64,000 nucleotides of DNA from Rickettsiales endosymbiont of Stachyamoeba lipophora (GTDB lineage: Bacteria > Pseudomonadota > Alphaproteobacteria > Rickettsiales > 33-17): the NCBI RefSeq assembly GCF_003932735.1, contig NZ_CP033611.1, forward strand, positions 1,401,501 to 1,465,500, written 5' to 3'. Position 1 is the first letter of the stretch; each line of letters opens with the position of its first letter. The notes beneath the pieces are model-generated. The model ran no database searches. It worked only from the letters and a program-made list of their open reading frames with translations, and had not been told where the DNA came from. Below, in pieces: positions 26,580 through 37,221 of this stretch. A program made the position numbers and the translations under genes.

Positions 26580-27587
26580 ATGAAGTTACAGCAATTAATG
26601 AAACGTGGTACCGACTTTTTGGGTACTAAATACGCTATTCTTGGTGGAGCTATGTCATGGGTTTCTGAATCTAATTTGGTTGCGGCTATTTCTAATGCAG
26701 GCGGATTTGGAGTAATTGCTTGTGGTTCCATGACTCCTGATCTTTTAAGGCAAGAAATTAGCAAAACTCAAGCCAAAACTGCTAAGAGCTTTGGAGTTAA
26801 CCTAATTACTATGCATCCTGATTTAGATCGGTTAGTAGATGTATGCATTGAAATGAATATAAAATATGTAGTTTTAGCTGGCGGTATGCCAAAAGGTATT
26901 ACTATTGCTAAGCTTAAAGAAGATGGTATCCGTGTAATCTGTTTTGCACCTGCTTTAGTAATTGCAAAAAAGCTAATGAGAAGCGGGGCGGATGCTTTAG
27001 TTATTGAAGGAATGGAAGCAGGAGGGCATATAGGGCCGGTAGCAACTTCAGTGCTAGTACAAGAAATTATCCCTCATATTCAAGAAATTCCTGTGTTTGT
27101 AGCAGGTGGTATAGGTCGTGGTGATATTATGGCAAGCTATCTTTTGCAGGGAGCGGCAGGGTGCCAGCTTGGAACGAGGTTTGTTTGCGCTCATGAATCA
27201 ATAGCGCATCCTAATTTTAAACAAATATTTATTAAATCACAGGCAAGGGACGCAGTCACTTCTATACAAATAGATAAAGATTTTCCGGTAATACCAGTTA
27301 GAGCAATTGAAAATAAAGCCTCTAATGAGTTTATTGAATGCCAAAAACAAACCTTAGAAAAATATAGAAATGGTGAGCTTAACAAAGAAGAAGCCCAGCT
27401 TAAAATCGAACATTTCTGGGCTGGGGCTTTAAGGCGTGCAGTAATTGATGGGGATATTGAAAATGGCTCTTTGATGGCAGGACAATCTGTGGGAATGGTG
27501 AATAAAGAGCAACCCACTGAGGAAATTATTCATGAGCTAATTACCCAAGCACAAGAATTTTTAAATAAACAAAACTTTGCAGCCTGA
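26580..27587 (+). CDS. nitronate monooxygenase / FabK-like FMN protein
   Basis: A 335-residue FMN TIM-barrel of the 2-nitropropane dioxygenase family. The N-terminal AILGGAMSWVSESNLVAAIS then NAGGFGVIACG, the central VVLAGG, GADALVIEGMEAGGHIG and the phosphate-binding VFVAGGIGRGD are diagnostic. Members oxidise nitronates or act as FabK enoyl-ACP reductases. With fabI nearby a fatty-acid role is possible but not shown. The gene lies 9 bp after aroC. Typical length. A hairpin with a T run follows the stop. Confidence 0.88.
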   Translation: MKLQQLMKRGTDFLGTKYAILGGAMSWVSESNLVAAISNAGGFGVIACGSMTPDLLRQEISKTQAKTAKSFGVNLITMHPDLDRLVDVCIEMNIKYVVLAGGMPKGITIAKLKEDGIRVICFAPALVIAKKLMRSGADALVIEGMEAGGHIGPVATSVLVQEIIPHIQEIPVFVAGGIGRGDIMASYLLQGAAGCQLGTRFVCAHESIAHPNFKQIFIKSQARDAVTSIQIDKDFPVIPVRAIENKASNEFIECQKQTLEKYRNGELNKEEAQLKIEHFWAGALRRAVIDGDIENGSLMAGQSVGMVNKEQPTEEIIHELITQAQEFLNKQNFAA

Positions 27588-27980
27588 ATTTATCCTGAGA
27601 AAATAAGAATGATCATTTTTTTAAATGCTCATTTTTTCATCTAGCACATTTTTAACTGTTAAAGTTATACAATAATTTCCAATCAATCATAATTGCGTTT
27701 AAGCACTGATAGCTCTATGAATGATACCAGATCAATATTTTGGAAATAGGCGAGAAGCAAAGCAATGATCTAGCATATTCATGGATATAATCCACGTACG
27801 CCAGCTATAGAAATGCAGAAAGAACCTTTCGGAGAAAAAAATAGCCTAAGTAGACTGCTGAAGCAAAATTTCATATCATAGCTGATAAAGTATTACTAGA
27901 AGATGTAGCCTAAAATGTTACTTTGATACTCGTGTTAGTGCTGCTATTTAGTTTATAGGAGTTAAACGTAATTTAAAGTA
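27588..27980. other. gene-poor interval with short coding-like debris
   Basis: After the terminator at 27608-27637 I see no intact gene. Around 27774-27880 a short plus-strand frame reads HIHGYNPRTPAIEMQKEPFG and ends at a stop. Its RTPA segment is reminiscent of transposase C-termini, but it is too short to assign. The rest is AT-rich with frequent stops. Confidence 0.4.
27608..27637 (+). terminator. hairpin terminator after the nitronate monooxygenase gene
   Basis: Arms AATGATCATTT (27608-27618) and AAATGCTCATT (27623-27633) pair at 10 of 11 positions around a four-base loop and are followed by a T run to 27637. Confidence 0.65.
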
Positions 27981-28235
27981 ATGGAAGAAAGAAAGGTTTT
28001 AACAGGAGGGCCGAACGTTAGGCCTCAAGAGACCAGATTGATAAGGTGCATATACATACACCATTATTATAATGTAGCAATAAGCAAGAACTCACCTTTG
28101 GAGCTAGCTAAAAACATTTTAGATTATATTGAAGCACACTCACCTTATAACCTTTTATTCAATCAGGTTATTGGTAAAAGCTTATTTGATATAAAGAATT
28201 TATATAAAGCAATAAAACCTCTCTTAAGAATATAA
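27981..28235 (+). CDS. hypothetical small protein
   Basis: An 84-residue open frame beginning MEERKVLTGGPNVRPQE. I recognise no family. It has no signal peptide and one cysteine. It sits in a decayed, gene-poor region with pseudogenes on both sides, so it may be a short survivor or a remnant itself. No clear ribosome-binding site precedes the ATG. The end of this frame (about 28196-28235) appears again near 28796, at the edge of the tandem duplication described below, so it was probably within the duplicated segment. Confidence 0.35.
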   Translation: MEERKVLTGGPNVRPQETRLIRCIYIHHYYNVAISKNSPLELAKNILDYIEAHSPYNLLFNQVIGKSLFDIKNLYKAIKPLLRI

Positions 28236-28271
28236 AAAAGGTTTTAAATGATTATGCTAAGTAAAGATGTA

Positions 28272-28613
28272 TTATCTACGCATAGCAGTAGCTCTTGGTG
28301 TTTCTGGGTTTGTACTATGGTAGCTATGTGTGTTTTGAGTAGCTGCTAGAGAAGTATTAGGAGACTGGCCGTTATGTAATGGAGATGTGCGTACATCGTT
28401 TTTGTGGTCATCTTCAGGTAGATAATCACAGAGGCTTTGCTTTGTATAGAATTTACAAATTTGATCTGCTAAAAAATAAAGTACATACAGGGTAGCACCT
28501 AATCCAATAGCAATGCCTAATGAATATTTAAATGTTTTTCCTGTTATAGCAGCAAAATCTTTAGTTTGTGAAAATAAAAACTTGCCTGTTTCTTGTAAAG
28601 TAGCTTTAAACAT
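28272..28613 (-). CDS. hypothetical membrane protein, intact copy of a tandem duplication
   Basis: A 113-residue protein of unknown family with one membrane helix at about residues 30-49 (YSLGIAIGLGATLYVLYFLA), a short amphipathic N-terminus, and a hydrophilic Asn/Thr/His-rich tail of about 55 residues. A diverged copy with a premature stop lies on the same strand at 28884-29222. The N-terminal half (residues 1-60) is conserved between copies (GKTFKYSLGIAIG versus GKTFKHLLGIVIV), while the tails differ. Conservation of the membrane half supports a real protein family. Function is unknown. Confidence 0.6.
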   Translation of the reverse strand: MFKATLQETGKFLFSQTKDFAAITGKTFKYSLGIAIGLGATLYVLYFLADQICKFYTKQSLCDYLPEDDHKNDVRTSPLHNGQSPNTSLAATQNTHSYHSTNPETPRATAMRR

Positions 28614-28883
28614 AAATTACCTGTATAGAAAGTTAATATAATACATATAAAATTAATATTTTTTTAAAAGCAAGAAAAAAAGATCAAAACTGAGCAACAT
28701 ACATTCCTACCAAGCACATGGCATAGATGATTATAAAGTAAAATACTTTAGCAGGTAATATGCTCAGTCGGTGTGAAGTTTGGTTGGTACAAACAGAATT
28801 TATATAAAAGAGGTTTTTAAATGATTATGCTAAGTAAAGATTGTTTATGGATTGTCTACTAAATGCCATCTGTAGTGCTGAAT

Positions 28884-29222
28884 TTATATGTTCCTCCCAT
28901 TCAGTTCTTTCGAGATTTTGTTCACGCGAGCTATTTCAAGCTTTTGTTCACGAAGTGTTCCAGGATTCTGTCCATGAGTTCTTGATTGATTATCTTGCCT
29001 ATCAGATGTGCTATTGTTGTGGCTCATTAGATCTCTAAGGTTTTGTTTGGTAAATAGCCTGCAAGCTTGGTCAGCTAACAGATAAAGTGCGAATAGGCCA
29101 GCGTTTACTACAATAACTATACCTAATAAATGTTTAAATGTTTTTCCTGTTATAATAGCAGCAAAATCTTTAGTTTATGAAAGTAAAAATTTGTATGTTT
29201 TTTGTAAAGTACTTTTAAACAT
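28884..29222 (-). pseudogene. second copy of the 113-residue membrane protein, with premature stop
   Basis: Reverse translation gives MFKSTLQKTYKFLLS and then a TAA stop at codon 16, where the intact copy has Gln (CAA). Beyond it the frame continues without interruption to 28884, through GKTFKHLLGIVIV, LFALYLLADQACRLFTKQN and a diverged hydrophilic tail. Total length is 113 codons including stop, close to the intact copy. A single nonsense change is the only visible lesion, which points to recent inactivation. No good downstream start codon was seen before the membrane helix. Confidence 0.75.
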
Positions 29223-29429
29223 AAATTATCTATATAAGAAGTTAATGTAATGTGTACTAGGTTAATTTTTTCAAAGCAAGTAAAGAAGATTAAAGATTGC
29301 TAATACGCATCCCTATCAAATTCATACTATAGATACTTATAAAGCATAATACTATTTGCTGAAAACCTTATTTGATAATATTGTTTTTTCATGCAGAAAT
29401 TGTTAGGTATCCAATATAAATATTAACCA

Positions 29430-30281
29430 ATGAAATATCTTTTACTAATTTTTATTACTTATATCTTATCTTCTTGTGTAGCTAGAGAAAAAAATTTGAT
29501 TACGCCTAAGCTGAAAGCAAGAAAACAATTTGAGCGAGAGATTGCCCAAACTTATGGTAAAGAAAATGCACGTAATATCATCAAATATGATTTGTTAACT
29601 TTAAATGGAGATGGGTGCTTAATCAGCCCGCTTTTTACTAATGCGTATAGTCCATTAATTTCAGTTGATACTTATGAAAAGCACTTAAATGCGGCCAGAA
29701 TTATACATCGTAATTTAAGTGAGGCTCAAAAGGCTGATAACTCTTATGCTAAGCTTACCTTGCTAGCCAACTTTTATAATCTTAATCATCATAAATTAAA
29801 AATTAATTCTACCAAAGCAAACCCCAAACAATATAGCTTAAAAAAGTTACTGAGATATGGTAACAAATTTAATAAAAAGCTTCGGTCTATACCAATAGTA
29901 GCTCCTTTACAAAATTTGCAAGTAAGCAGTAATTACGGTTTAAGAGTTCATCCTATTAATAAAACCAATAGCTATCATCATGGAATTGATCTTATCTCAA
30001 AGCATGATTATATTTATGCTGCTGGCGATGCTAAGGTGATATTTGCAGGAGATTCTAATGGATACGGTAATTTAGTTAAACTGTATCATGGGAATAATAT
30101 TTATACTTATTATGCCCATCTTGCTAAAATTTATGTTACGAAAGGGGCATTAATTGGTGCAGGGCAAGTTATTGGCTTAATGGGTGCTACCGGTAATGCT
30201 GCAGGAAAACATTTGCATTACGAAGTGAGAGTTAAGGATAAAACAGTTAATCCTGCTTTTTTACTATATAAAAATTGCTAG
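29430..30281 (+). CDS. M23-family peptidase lipoprotein
   Basis: A 283-residue lipoprotein with a lipobox LSSC (Cys16) and a C-terminal peptidase M23 (LytM) domain from about residue 165 to 283. The metal-binding motif HHGIDL, the strand YTYYAHLAKI and the final HLHYEVR contain the expected His/Asp ligands, so the domain looks active. It would cut peptidoglycan cross-bridges at the cell envelope. The N-terminal 150 residues are Lys-rich and helical without a recognised domain. It stands alone between the duplicated region and an unknown gene. Confidence 0.88.
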   Translation: MKYLLLIFITYILSSCVAREKNLITPKLKARKQFEREIAQTYGKENARNIIKYDLLTLNGDGCLISPLFTNAYSPLISVDTYEKHLNAARIIHRNLSEAQKADNSYAKLTLLANFYNLNHHKLKINSTKANPKQYSLKKLLRYGNKFNKKLRSIPIVAPLQNLQVSSNYGLRVHPINKTNSYHHGIDLISKHDYIYAAGDAKVIFAGDSNGYGNLVKLYHGNNIYTYYAHLAKIYVTKGALIGAGQVIGLMGATGNAAGKHLHYEVRVKDKTVNPAFLLYKNC

Positions 30282-30512
30282 GCTGTGTAAGTAAAATTTT
30301 ATTAAAGTGTTTGGCCTAGCTATTTGGAGTTATATAAATTTTCTTATAAATCAACATACTTTTTTTATAAAAAATATACATAAAAACTTAAAGAATTATC
30401 CTTAAAACTTAATGAATAAAGTTGTTATTTCCTTATTGAATTTCAAAAATTATTTCAAATTTATAAAAAATATGTTACAATATTAAATATAATTAAAATT
30501 TAACGGTAAGTT

Positions 30513-30881
30513 ATGCTAATTAATAGGCTCATATCATGGTTACTCGGAATGAAGCTCGCTATTTTTGATAGTAAGAATATAACACCCACTTACCCGGAGT
30601 ACCAATGTATTCATGATAAAATGATGGCTAATATTAAGGATAAAGATGAATTAATAAAAATGAAAAATATAGAACACACTTCCCAAGATATCGAAAGCAA
30701 TGAAAATAATAATGATGATGTTGTATATAATATATGTGGTACGCATACAATACATCAACAGATGATGAATGGGTATGATCCTTATGTAATAAATCCTAGT
30801 TATACACAAGGCTTACAAGTAATCATGGTTGAGGATATAGAGGTTTTACCTACCCATACTTCTGCAGAGTACTTATACTAG
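30513..30881 (+). CDS. hypothetical protein
   Basis: A 122-residue open frame with a short hydrophobic N-terminus (MLINRLISWLLGMKLAIF), too short for a clear membrane helix plus cleavage site. The rest is acidic and Asn/Glu/His-rich, with NENNNDDVVYNICGTHTIHQ. No family recognised. The gene is preceded by 230 bp of AT-rich sequence and followed by a gene-free interval. A small secreted or membrane-associated protein is possible. Confidence 0.5.
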   Translation: MLINRLISWLLGMKLAIFDSKNITPTYPEYQCIHDKMMANIKDKDELIKMKNIEHTSQDIESNENNNDDVVYNICGTHTIHQQMMNGYDPYVINPSYTQGLQVIMVEDIEVLPTHTSAEYLY

Positions 30882-31227
30882 ATTGTATTCGATTGTTGTA
30901 TAATAATATCAAAGGTTGGTATTGCTAGCTTCTTTGTTAGGGTGCTTACACTAAATGATTTTGGATGGTGATTTTGCTACCTAAACTGGCTTGCATCCCT
31001 TAAGTAGTTTTAAGTGTTCTCCAGTGGCTCATCTGTTATTTGCTAAAACTCCTCTCTCATTTTTAAATGGTGCAATGGACCTGTTTGAAAACGGAAAGAT
31101 AAGAGGAATTTTAGAAAAAATACAAATTATGAGTGAATTTTATTAAATATAAATTAGCACTACAGGCAAGCTTTAATATTAATAAGGTCCCCGCTTTGCT
31201 GGGTTGAAATTAAGTATAATATAGGTC
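30882..31227. other. intergenic region with a possible gene remnant
   Basis: This 346-bp interval contains no intact gene. A 54-codon plus-strand frame without a start (30985-31146) reads GLHPLSSFKCSPVAHLLFAK and continues to GAMDLFENGKIRGILEKI before a stop. Its composition looks protein-like rather than random, so it may be the 3' end of a decayed gene, but I cannot identify the parent. Confidence 0.35.
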
Positions 31228-33025
<1,798 letters not shown>

Positions 33026-33039
33026 TAATCGATATCTCT

Positions 33040-33834
33040 TTAAATTATTTTTTCTAATGTAGTAAAAAATCTATGATGTAAACTTAAATTGTGAACTCTA
33101 AGATAATCAACACCTTGCGAACTAAGATAGCTTGATACTGCTAAAGTTTCAATATCTCTTTCATGTGAAGCTAATTTTGTCAGTTTAGTAAAAAATGATT
33201 TGCGTGAATGGCCAACTAAAATTCTACAACCTAAGTTTTTAAAATTTTTTATTTCTTTTATTATTTGTAATGCTTGCGCAGGAGAATTACCAAATCCAAG
33301 ACCTGGGTCAATAATTATGCGTTCAAAAGCTATATTGTTTTTTACCAGAGTAGCTATTTTCAATAGAAAAAATTTACTAATAACCTCAATAGGATTATGG
33401 TTAGTATCAATGATTTTTTGCTTATCAGGTGGGATCCCTAGATTGTGCATAATAATATAATCAACATTGGAGCTTGCAATAACTTCAATCATTTTAGGAT
33501 TGTTTCCGCCTGATACATCATTAATATAGTGTACCCCTAAATTAATACCATACTCTGCTGTTTCTGGATGATAAGTATCAAGACTTATTTTAACATTATG
33601 TGTCGCAGCGAGTAGTTTTATATCAGGTAGAATGGGTGTTAATCTTGTTATTTCTTCTTGAGCAGTTAAAGCTACAGCTCCTGGTCTGGTAGATTCCGCT
33701 CCTATATCGATTGCATAGGCGCCGTTTTTAATTAGTTGTTCTGTATGAGTTAAAGCTTGATCATAATTTACAAACTTATTTCCATCGGAAAAAGAATCAG
33801 GCGTAAGATTAAGAATGGCAAAAAATTTAGTCAT
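33040..33834 (-). CDS. folP: dihydropteroate synthase
   Basis: A 264-residue TIM-barrel enzyme that joins p-aminobenzoate to hydroxymethyldihydropterin pyrophosphate. Signatures: ILNLTPDSFSDGNKF at the N-terminus, AIDIGAESTRPGA at about 42, NDVSGG at about 103, DPGLGFGNSPAQAL and ILVGHSRKSFF near the C-terminus, giving the pterin and phosphate sites. Its start overlaps the folK stop by 4 bp. Together with folK, folB and the adjacent pabB this makes the central folate branch. Confidence 0.95.
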   Translation of the reverse strand: MTKFFAILNLTPDSFSDGNKFVNYDQALTHTEQLIKNGAYAIDIGAESTRPGAVALTAQEEITRLTPILPDIKLLAATHNVKISLDTYHPETAEYGINLGVHYINDVSGGNNPKMIEVIASSNVDYIIMHNLGIPPDKQKIIDTNHNPIEVISKFFLLKIATLVKNNIAFERIIIDPGLGFGNSPAQALQIIKEIKNFKNLGCRILVGHSRKSFFTKLTKLASHERDIETLAVSSYLSSQGVDYLRVHNLSLHHRFFTTLEKII

Positions 33835-34268
33835 AAATCCTTAAATTTTAAATTAGGCAAAATTTCCTTTAAGGGAATTATTACAAAATCCCGCTTAAGC
33901 ATTTCTTTGTGGGGTATTTGTAATTTGCCTTCATTAATTTGTAAATGATCATATAAAAGTATATCAATATCAATTATTCTAGGGGACCATTGTTGATAAT
34001 TTTTTGTCCGGCCTAGTTGTTCTTCAATGTTTTTAATAAAATTTAAAAGCTCATGAGGGGGTAGGGTGGTTTGTCCTATTAATGCTATATTAAGAAAATC
34101 TTGCTCCCATTCTTTAGGGGCATTAGGTGGTAATAAAGCTTTATTATAAAGATAGGAAGAAACTTTTTGAATAGAAACCTTTTGTCTAAGCAAGCTAATT
34201 GCTTGAGCTATATTATATTCTAAATCCCCTAAGTTGCTACCTAAACCTAAAGCTATATTTGCCATCAA
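33831..34268 (-). CDS. folK: HPPK, pterin pyrophosphokinase
   Basis: A 145-residue kinase that moves pyrophosphate from ATP to 6-hydroxymethyl-7,8-dihydropterin. Seen: ALGLGSNLGDLEYNI at the N-terminus and the metal/ATP motif PRIIDIDILLYDH at about 96-108, followed by IPHKEMLKRDFVIIPL. It overlaps folP and folB by 4 bp each, so the three are translationally coupled. Slightly short for the family but all core motifs are present. Confidence 0.94.
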   Translation of the reverse strand: MMANIALGLGSNLGDLEYNIAQAISLLRQKVSIQKVSSYLYNKALLPPNAPKEWEQDFLNIALIGQTTLPPHELLNFIKNIEEQLGRTKNYQQWSPRIIDIDILLYDHLQINEGKLQIPHKEMLKRDFVIIPLKEILPNLKFKDL

Positions 34269-34639
34269 TCTTCTATTAGACTAAAAGTTATTGGGTGATT
34301 ATGCCCGCTTATAGGCGGATGAAGCTTTGAGATATGTAAGTTAATATTAAATTCGTTCGCCTGGTTGGTTTTTTTTAACATGCTATGTAAATTATATGCT
34401 AAATATTCTAAAGTGGAAAATATTTTTGATTTTAAAAAAGTAGTTACCTGAGTATAAATGGCATGATAACATATAGTATCATTAATATTATCACTCTCAA
34501 AAGCTTTTGGAGCAGTAAGAAGAATTATTTCTAAATCAATTTGAATAGGTTGAGAAATAGCGCGTTCTTGATTAGTGATCCCTATATGTAGATCTAAAAT
34601 AATTTTATTGATAGTTATTTTATATTTGGTTTGATGCAT
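34265..34639 (-). CDS. folB: dihydroneopterin aldolase
   Basis: A 124-residue aldolase that releases glycolaldehyde from dihydroneopterin. The core is KIILDLHIGITNQERAISQ then PIQIDLEIIL with the catalytic region INDTICYHAIYTQV, and the C-terminal LHISKLHPPISGHNHPITF. The active-site Tyr and Glu regions look conserved. Its start codon lies only 2 bp from the pabB start on the opposite strand, so its promoter must lie within or overlap pabB. Confidence 0.92.
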   Translation of the reverse strand: MHQTKYKITINKIILDLHIGITNQERAISQPIQIDLEIILLTAPKAFESDNINDTICYHAIYTQVTTFLKSKIFSTLEYLAYNLHSMLKKTNQANEFNINLHISKLHPPISGHNHPITFSLIED

Positions 34640-34641
34640 TT

Positions 34642-35916
34642 ATGAGTATAAAAAATTTTAAATTTGCTTTTAATAATTCTTTAAATATTTTTGCGCAAAT
34701 TGCAAGCAGTTATGAACATTTATGCTTTCTATATTCAGGGCTTTATACTGAATTTTCTGGCAGATTCTCTTATTTAGCCTTTGGTTTAAAAAATATTGTT
34801 TATCCTACCAATTTTGATGAAGGGAATTTTAATCAGGCGGGAGATATACTAGATAGATATTATGGCTATTTTAGTTATGAAATGAAACATCAGGTAGAGA
34901 AAGTTTATACCCATACTGTCCCAAGTATATGTGAGATGCCTTTAGCGGCTTTTTTTCAATATAAAAATATTATTATATTTGATCATGTCCTAAATATGGC
35001 GGAATATTTTGGAACAGATGATTGGTTTTATCAGGAAACCCAAGAACCATTACCATCACCAGTTAAGACAAACAACCTATCTTCAAACATGACTAAGGAG
35101 CAATATCTTACCAATGTAGATTTAATTAAGACGCAAATTTTAAATGGTGAAGTTTATCAAGCTAATTTAACTAGAAAGTTCTATGGTGAATTTAAAATTT
35201 TTGATCCCGCTTCGGTGTTTATAACTTTAGCTAATATTAGTCCTGCCCCTTATTCGGCTTTTTTGAAATTTGAAGATAAGTGTTTAATTTCCAATAGTCC
35301 CGAACAGTTTGTAAAATTGGAACAAAATAAGTGTGAGGCTAGGCCTATCAAGGGAACTGCTAAAAGAATATTAGATGACGCAGTAAGGGATGAAATTGCT
35401 AAAGTGGAACTTAAAGCGTGTAGTAAAAACTGTTCGGAAAATCTAATGATTGTAGATTTAATGCGTAATGATTTTAACCGCAGTTGTATAGCAGGGTCGG
35501 TGCTGGTGCCAGAACTTTTTGAATGCACTTCTTATAAATACTATCATCACTTACATTCTACTATTATTGGGGAGTTGAAGAAGAATGTTTCTCCGATGAA
35601 TTTTATTCAGCAGGCTTTTCCTCCTGGGTCTATGACTGGTGCCCCTAAAATTAATGCGATTAAAATTTGTGAACAATTAGAAAAAATAGACAGAGGTATA
35701 TATGGCGGTATTATTGGCTGGTATCAACCACAAGCTGCTTTTGAATTTTCAGTGGTAATAAGAAGTTTAATTATTAATCGTAATTTATTTGAATTTCAGG
35801 TAGGAGGTGCGATTGTTATTGATTCTGATCCCATTTTGGAATATGAAGAAACTATGATAAAAGCAAAAGCTATCGCTACTACTTTGGGAATAGAAAATTT
35901 AATTGAAAAATTATAA
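34642..35916 (+). CDS. pabB: aminodeoxychorismate synthase component I
   Basis: A 424-residue chorismate-using enzyme of the TrpE/PabB family, which aminates chorismate for p-aminobenzoate. The C-terminal catalytic domain has the PIKGTAKR motif (PabB rather than the TrpE PIAGT form), MIVDLMRNDFNRSC, HHLHSTIIGEL, FPPGSMTGAPKINAI and a final GGAIVIDSDP with metal-binding Glu in EYEE. No glutaminase domain is fused and pabA is not in the window. It is divergent from folB with a 2-bp gap. The N-terminal 130 residues are weakly conserved, as usual. Confidence 0.92.
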   Translation: MSIKNFKFAFNNSLNIFAQIASSYEHLCFLYSGLYTEFSGRFSYLAFGLKNIVYPTNFDEGNFNQAGDILDRYYGYFSYEMKHQVEKVYTHTVPSICEMPLAAFFQYKNIIIFDHVLNMAEYFGTDDWFYQETQEPLPSPVKTNNLSSNMTKEQYLTNVDLIKTQILNGEVYQANLTRKFYGEFKIFDPASVFITLANISPAPYSAFLKFEDKCLISNSPEQFVKLEQNKCEARPIKGTAKRILDDAVRDEIAKVELKACSKNCSENLMIVDLMRNDFNRSCIAGSVLVPELFECTSYKYYHHLHSTIIGELKKNVSPMNFIQQAFPPGSMTGAPKINAIKICEQLEKIDRGIYGGIIGWYQPQAAFEFSVVIRSLIINRNLFEFQVGGAIVIDSDPILEYEETMIKAKAIATTLGIENLIEKL

Positions 35917-36023
35917 TCATATATCAAAAACTAATAAAAATTGCTTTTAGTTGAATTGTATAAACAAAATTAATAAATTGACTTTTATGTAAACTTGTTA
36001 TAGGCATAGCAAGTTTACTAATA

Positions 36024-36620
36024 ATGACAAGTGTTATGAATTATTTAATGGATATAGCGGCACAACATATGATAGCTTCTGAAAAGCAAAAAAATTTAAT
36101 TGAAGTTTTAAAGATTAATAAACTTACGCCAAAAGACTTAAATGAACTTTGCGAAGCAACTATCATGACTATGAATGATCAAAAAGGATTTTCTATTGGT
36201 TTTGTTAAAGGCTATAACATTGAGCGTAACTTTTTAGAAAATTATTTTAAAGGTGTATTAGTGATGCCTGAGCGTAATTTATATGTAGCTAAATATGATG
36301 ATGTAATTGCTGGTTCAATTCAGTTAGTAAAGCCGCATCCTGCACATGAAACGAAGCAGTTCGCTTGTTCACTGGATAATCACTTTGTGGTTCCATGGGC
36401 CAGAGGGCATGGTATTGCCAAAATGCTATTACAAATGTTAGAAAACGATGCTAAAAGCTCTGGCTTTAAAGTAATTAATCTAAGTGTAAGAGATAATAGA
36501 GCGGCTGCCATTAAGCTATATGAATCTATGGGATTTGTTAACTGGGGCAATTTACCATGTTATGAATATATTGACGGGAAGATGATTTCGGGTAAATTTT
36601 ATTATAAAAACCTTGATTAA
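36024..36620 (+). CDS. GNAT-family N-acetyltransferase
   Basis: A 198-residue protein with the GNAT fold: LYVAKYDDVIAGSIQLV (strands 3-4), FVVPWARGHGIAKMLLQMLE with the acetyl-CoA loop R-x-x-G-x-x at about 131-136, then NLSVRDNRAAAIKLYESMGF, the classic GNAT motif B. The N-terminal 50 residues are helical and could set specificity. Substrate unknown. It is 12 bp upstream of a HIT-family gene, and the pair is probably co-transcribed. Confidence 0.88.
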   Translation: MTSVMNYLMDIAAQHMIASEKQKNLIEVLKINKLTPKDLNELCEATIMTMNDQKGFSIGFVKGYNIERNFLENYFKGVLVMPERNLYVAKYDDVIAGSIQLVKPHPAHETKQFACSLDNHFVVPWARGHGIAKMLLQMLENDAKSSGFKVINLSVRDNRAAAIKLYESMGFVNWGNLPCYEYIDGKMISGKFYYKNLD

Positions 36621-36632
36621 ATTTGGATTAAA

Positions 36633-37010
36633 ATGGCCATATACTCAAAAGACAATCCTTTTTATAAAATGATTACTGGGGAGATAAAAGTTAGCCCCGT
36701 ATACGAAGATGATTTAGTACTGGCTATTAATGATCTTTATCCACAAGCTCCGGTGCATATTTTATTTATTCCTAAAGGGGAATATCTTTCCTTTGATGAT
36801 TTTATAGTCAAAGCTAAAGCAGATGAGGTGGTAAATTTTTTTAAAATTATTCAGAAAATTGCTGTTGAAAAAGGTTTAAGTGAAAATGGTTATCGATTAG
36901 TTATGAACCATAAAGCCTCTGTGGGACAAAGCGTTTTTCATTTTCATGTCCATCTTTTATCAAATCTTGCATCTAAGCAAGCTGAATCCCATCTGGGCTT
37001 GAAATTATAA
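36633..37010 (+). CDS. HIT-family nucleotide-binding protein (HinT-like)
   Basis: A 125-residue histidine-triad protein that hydrolyses nucleotide phosphoramidates or related adducts. Seen: NPFYKMITGEIKVSPVYED at the N-terminus, DLYPQAPVHILFIPK in the middle and the triad HFHVHLLS near residues 107-114, with the expected H-x-H-x-H spacing. The C-terminal tail is short. It follows a GNAT gene with a 12-bp gap. Confidence 0.93.
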   Translation: MAIYSKDNPFYKMITGEIKVSPVYEDDLVLAINDLYPQAPVHILFIPKGEYLSFDDFIVKAKADEVVNFFKIIQKIAVEKGLSENGYRLVMNHKASVGQSVFHFHVHLLSNLASKQAESHLGLKL

Positions 37011-37221
37011 TAATTTTTAATAACTAGCTGCTGTGCTATAATAGTGAATATTTATTAACTGATCTACCGAAAATTGAAATAAATGTACAAGAGTGATCAG
37101 GGAAAGAAAGCATTTATTGAAATAAATCAAAAAAGTACATTTTAATCTATATATGTTTATATATTTATCTTAAAGTGTGTGGTTATAGTATATTGGTTGA
37201 TAAACAGGGTTTTTAAAATTT

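Larger units (their letters stand above)
28196..29355. repeat. direct tandem duplication of about 560-600 bp
   Basis: Two homologous units lie head to tail at about 28196-28753 and 28796-29355 with an offset near 600 bp. Matching landmarks include the block GGTTTTAAATGATTATGCTA (near 28240) and its counterpart near 28812, the gene bodies, and the flank after each gene, including GAAAGTTAATATAAT near 28627 and GAAGTTAATGTAAT near 29238. The second unit has diverged and its gene is interrupted. Unit limits are read by eye. Confidence 0.75.

Noticed and set aside
28841-29038. Plus-strand frame over the decayed membrane gene
   Set aside because: It begins with TTG and is antisense to the identified pseudogene, which explains the open frame.
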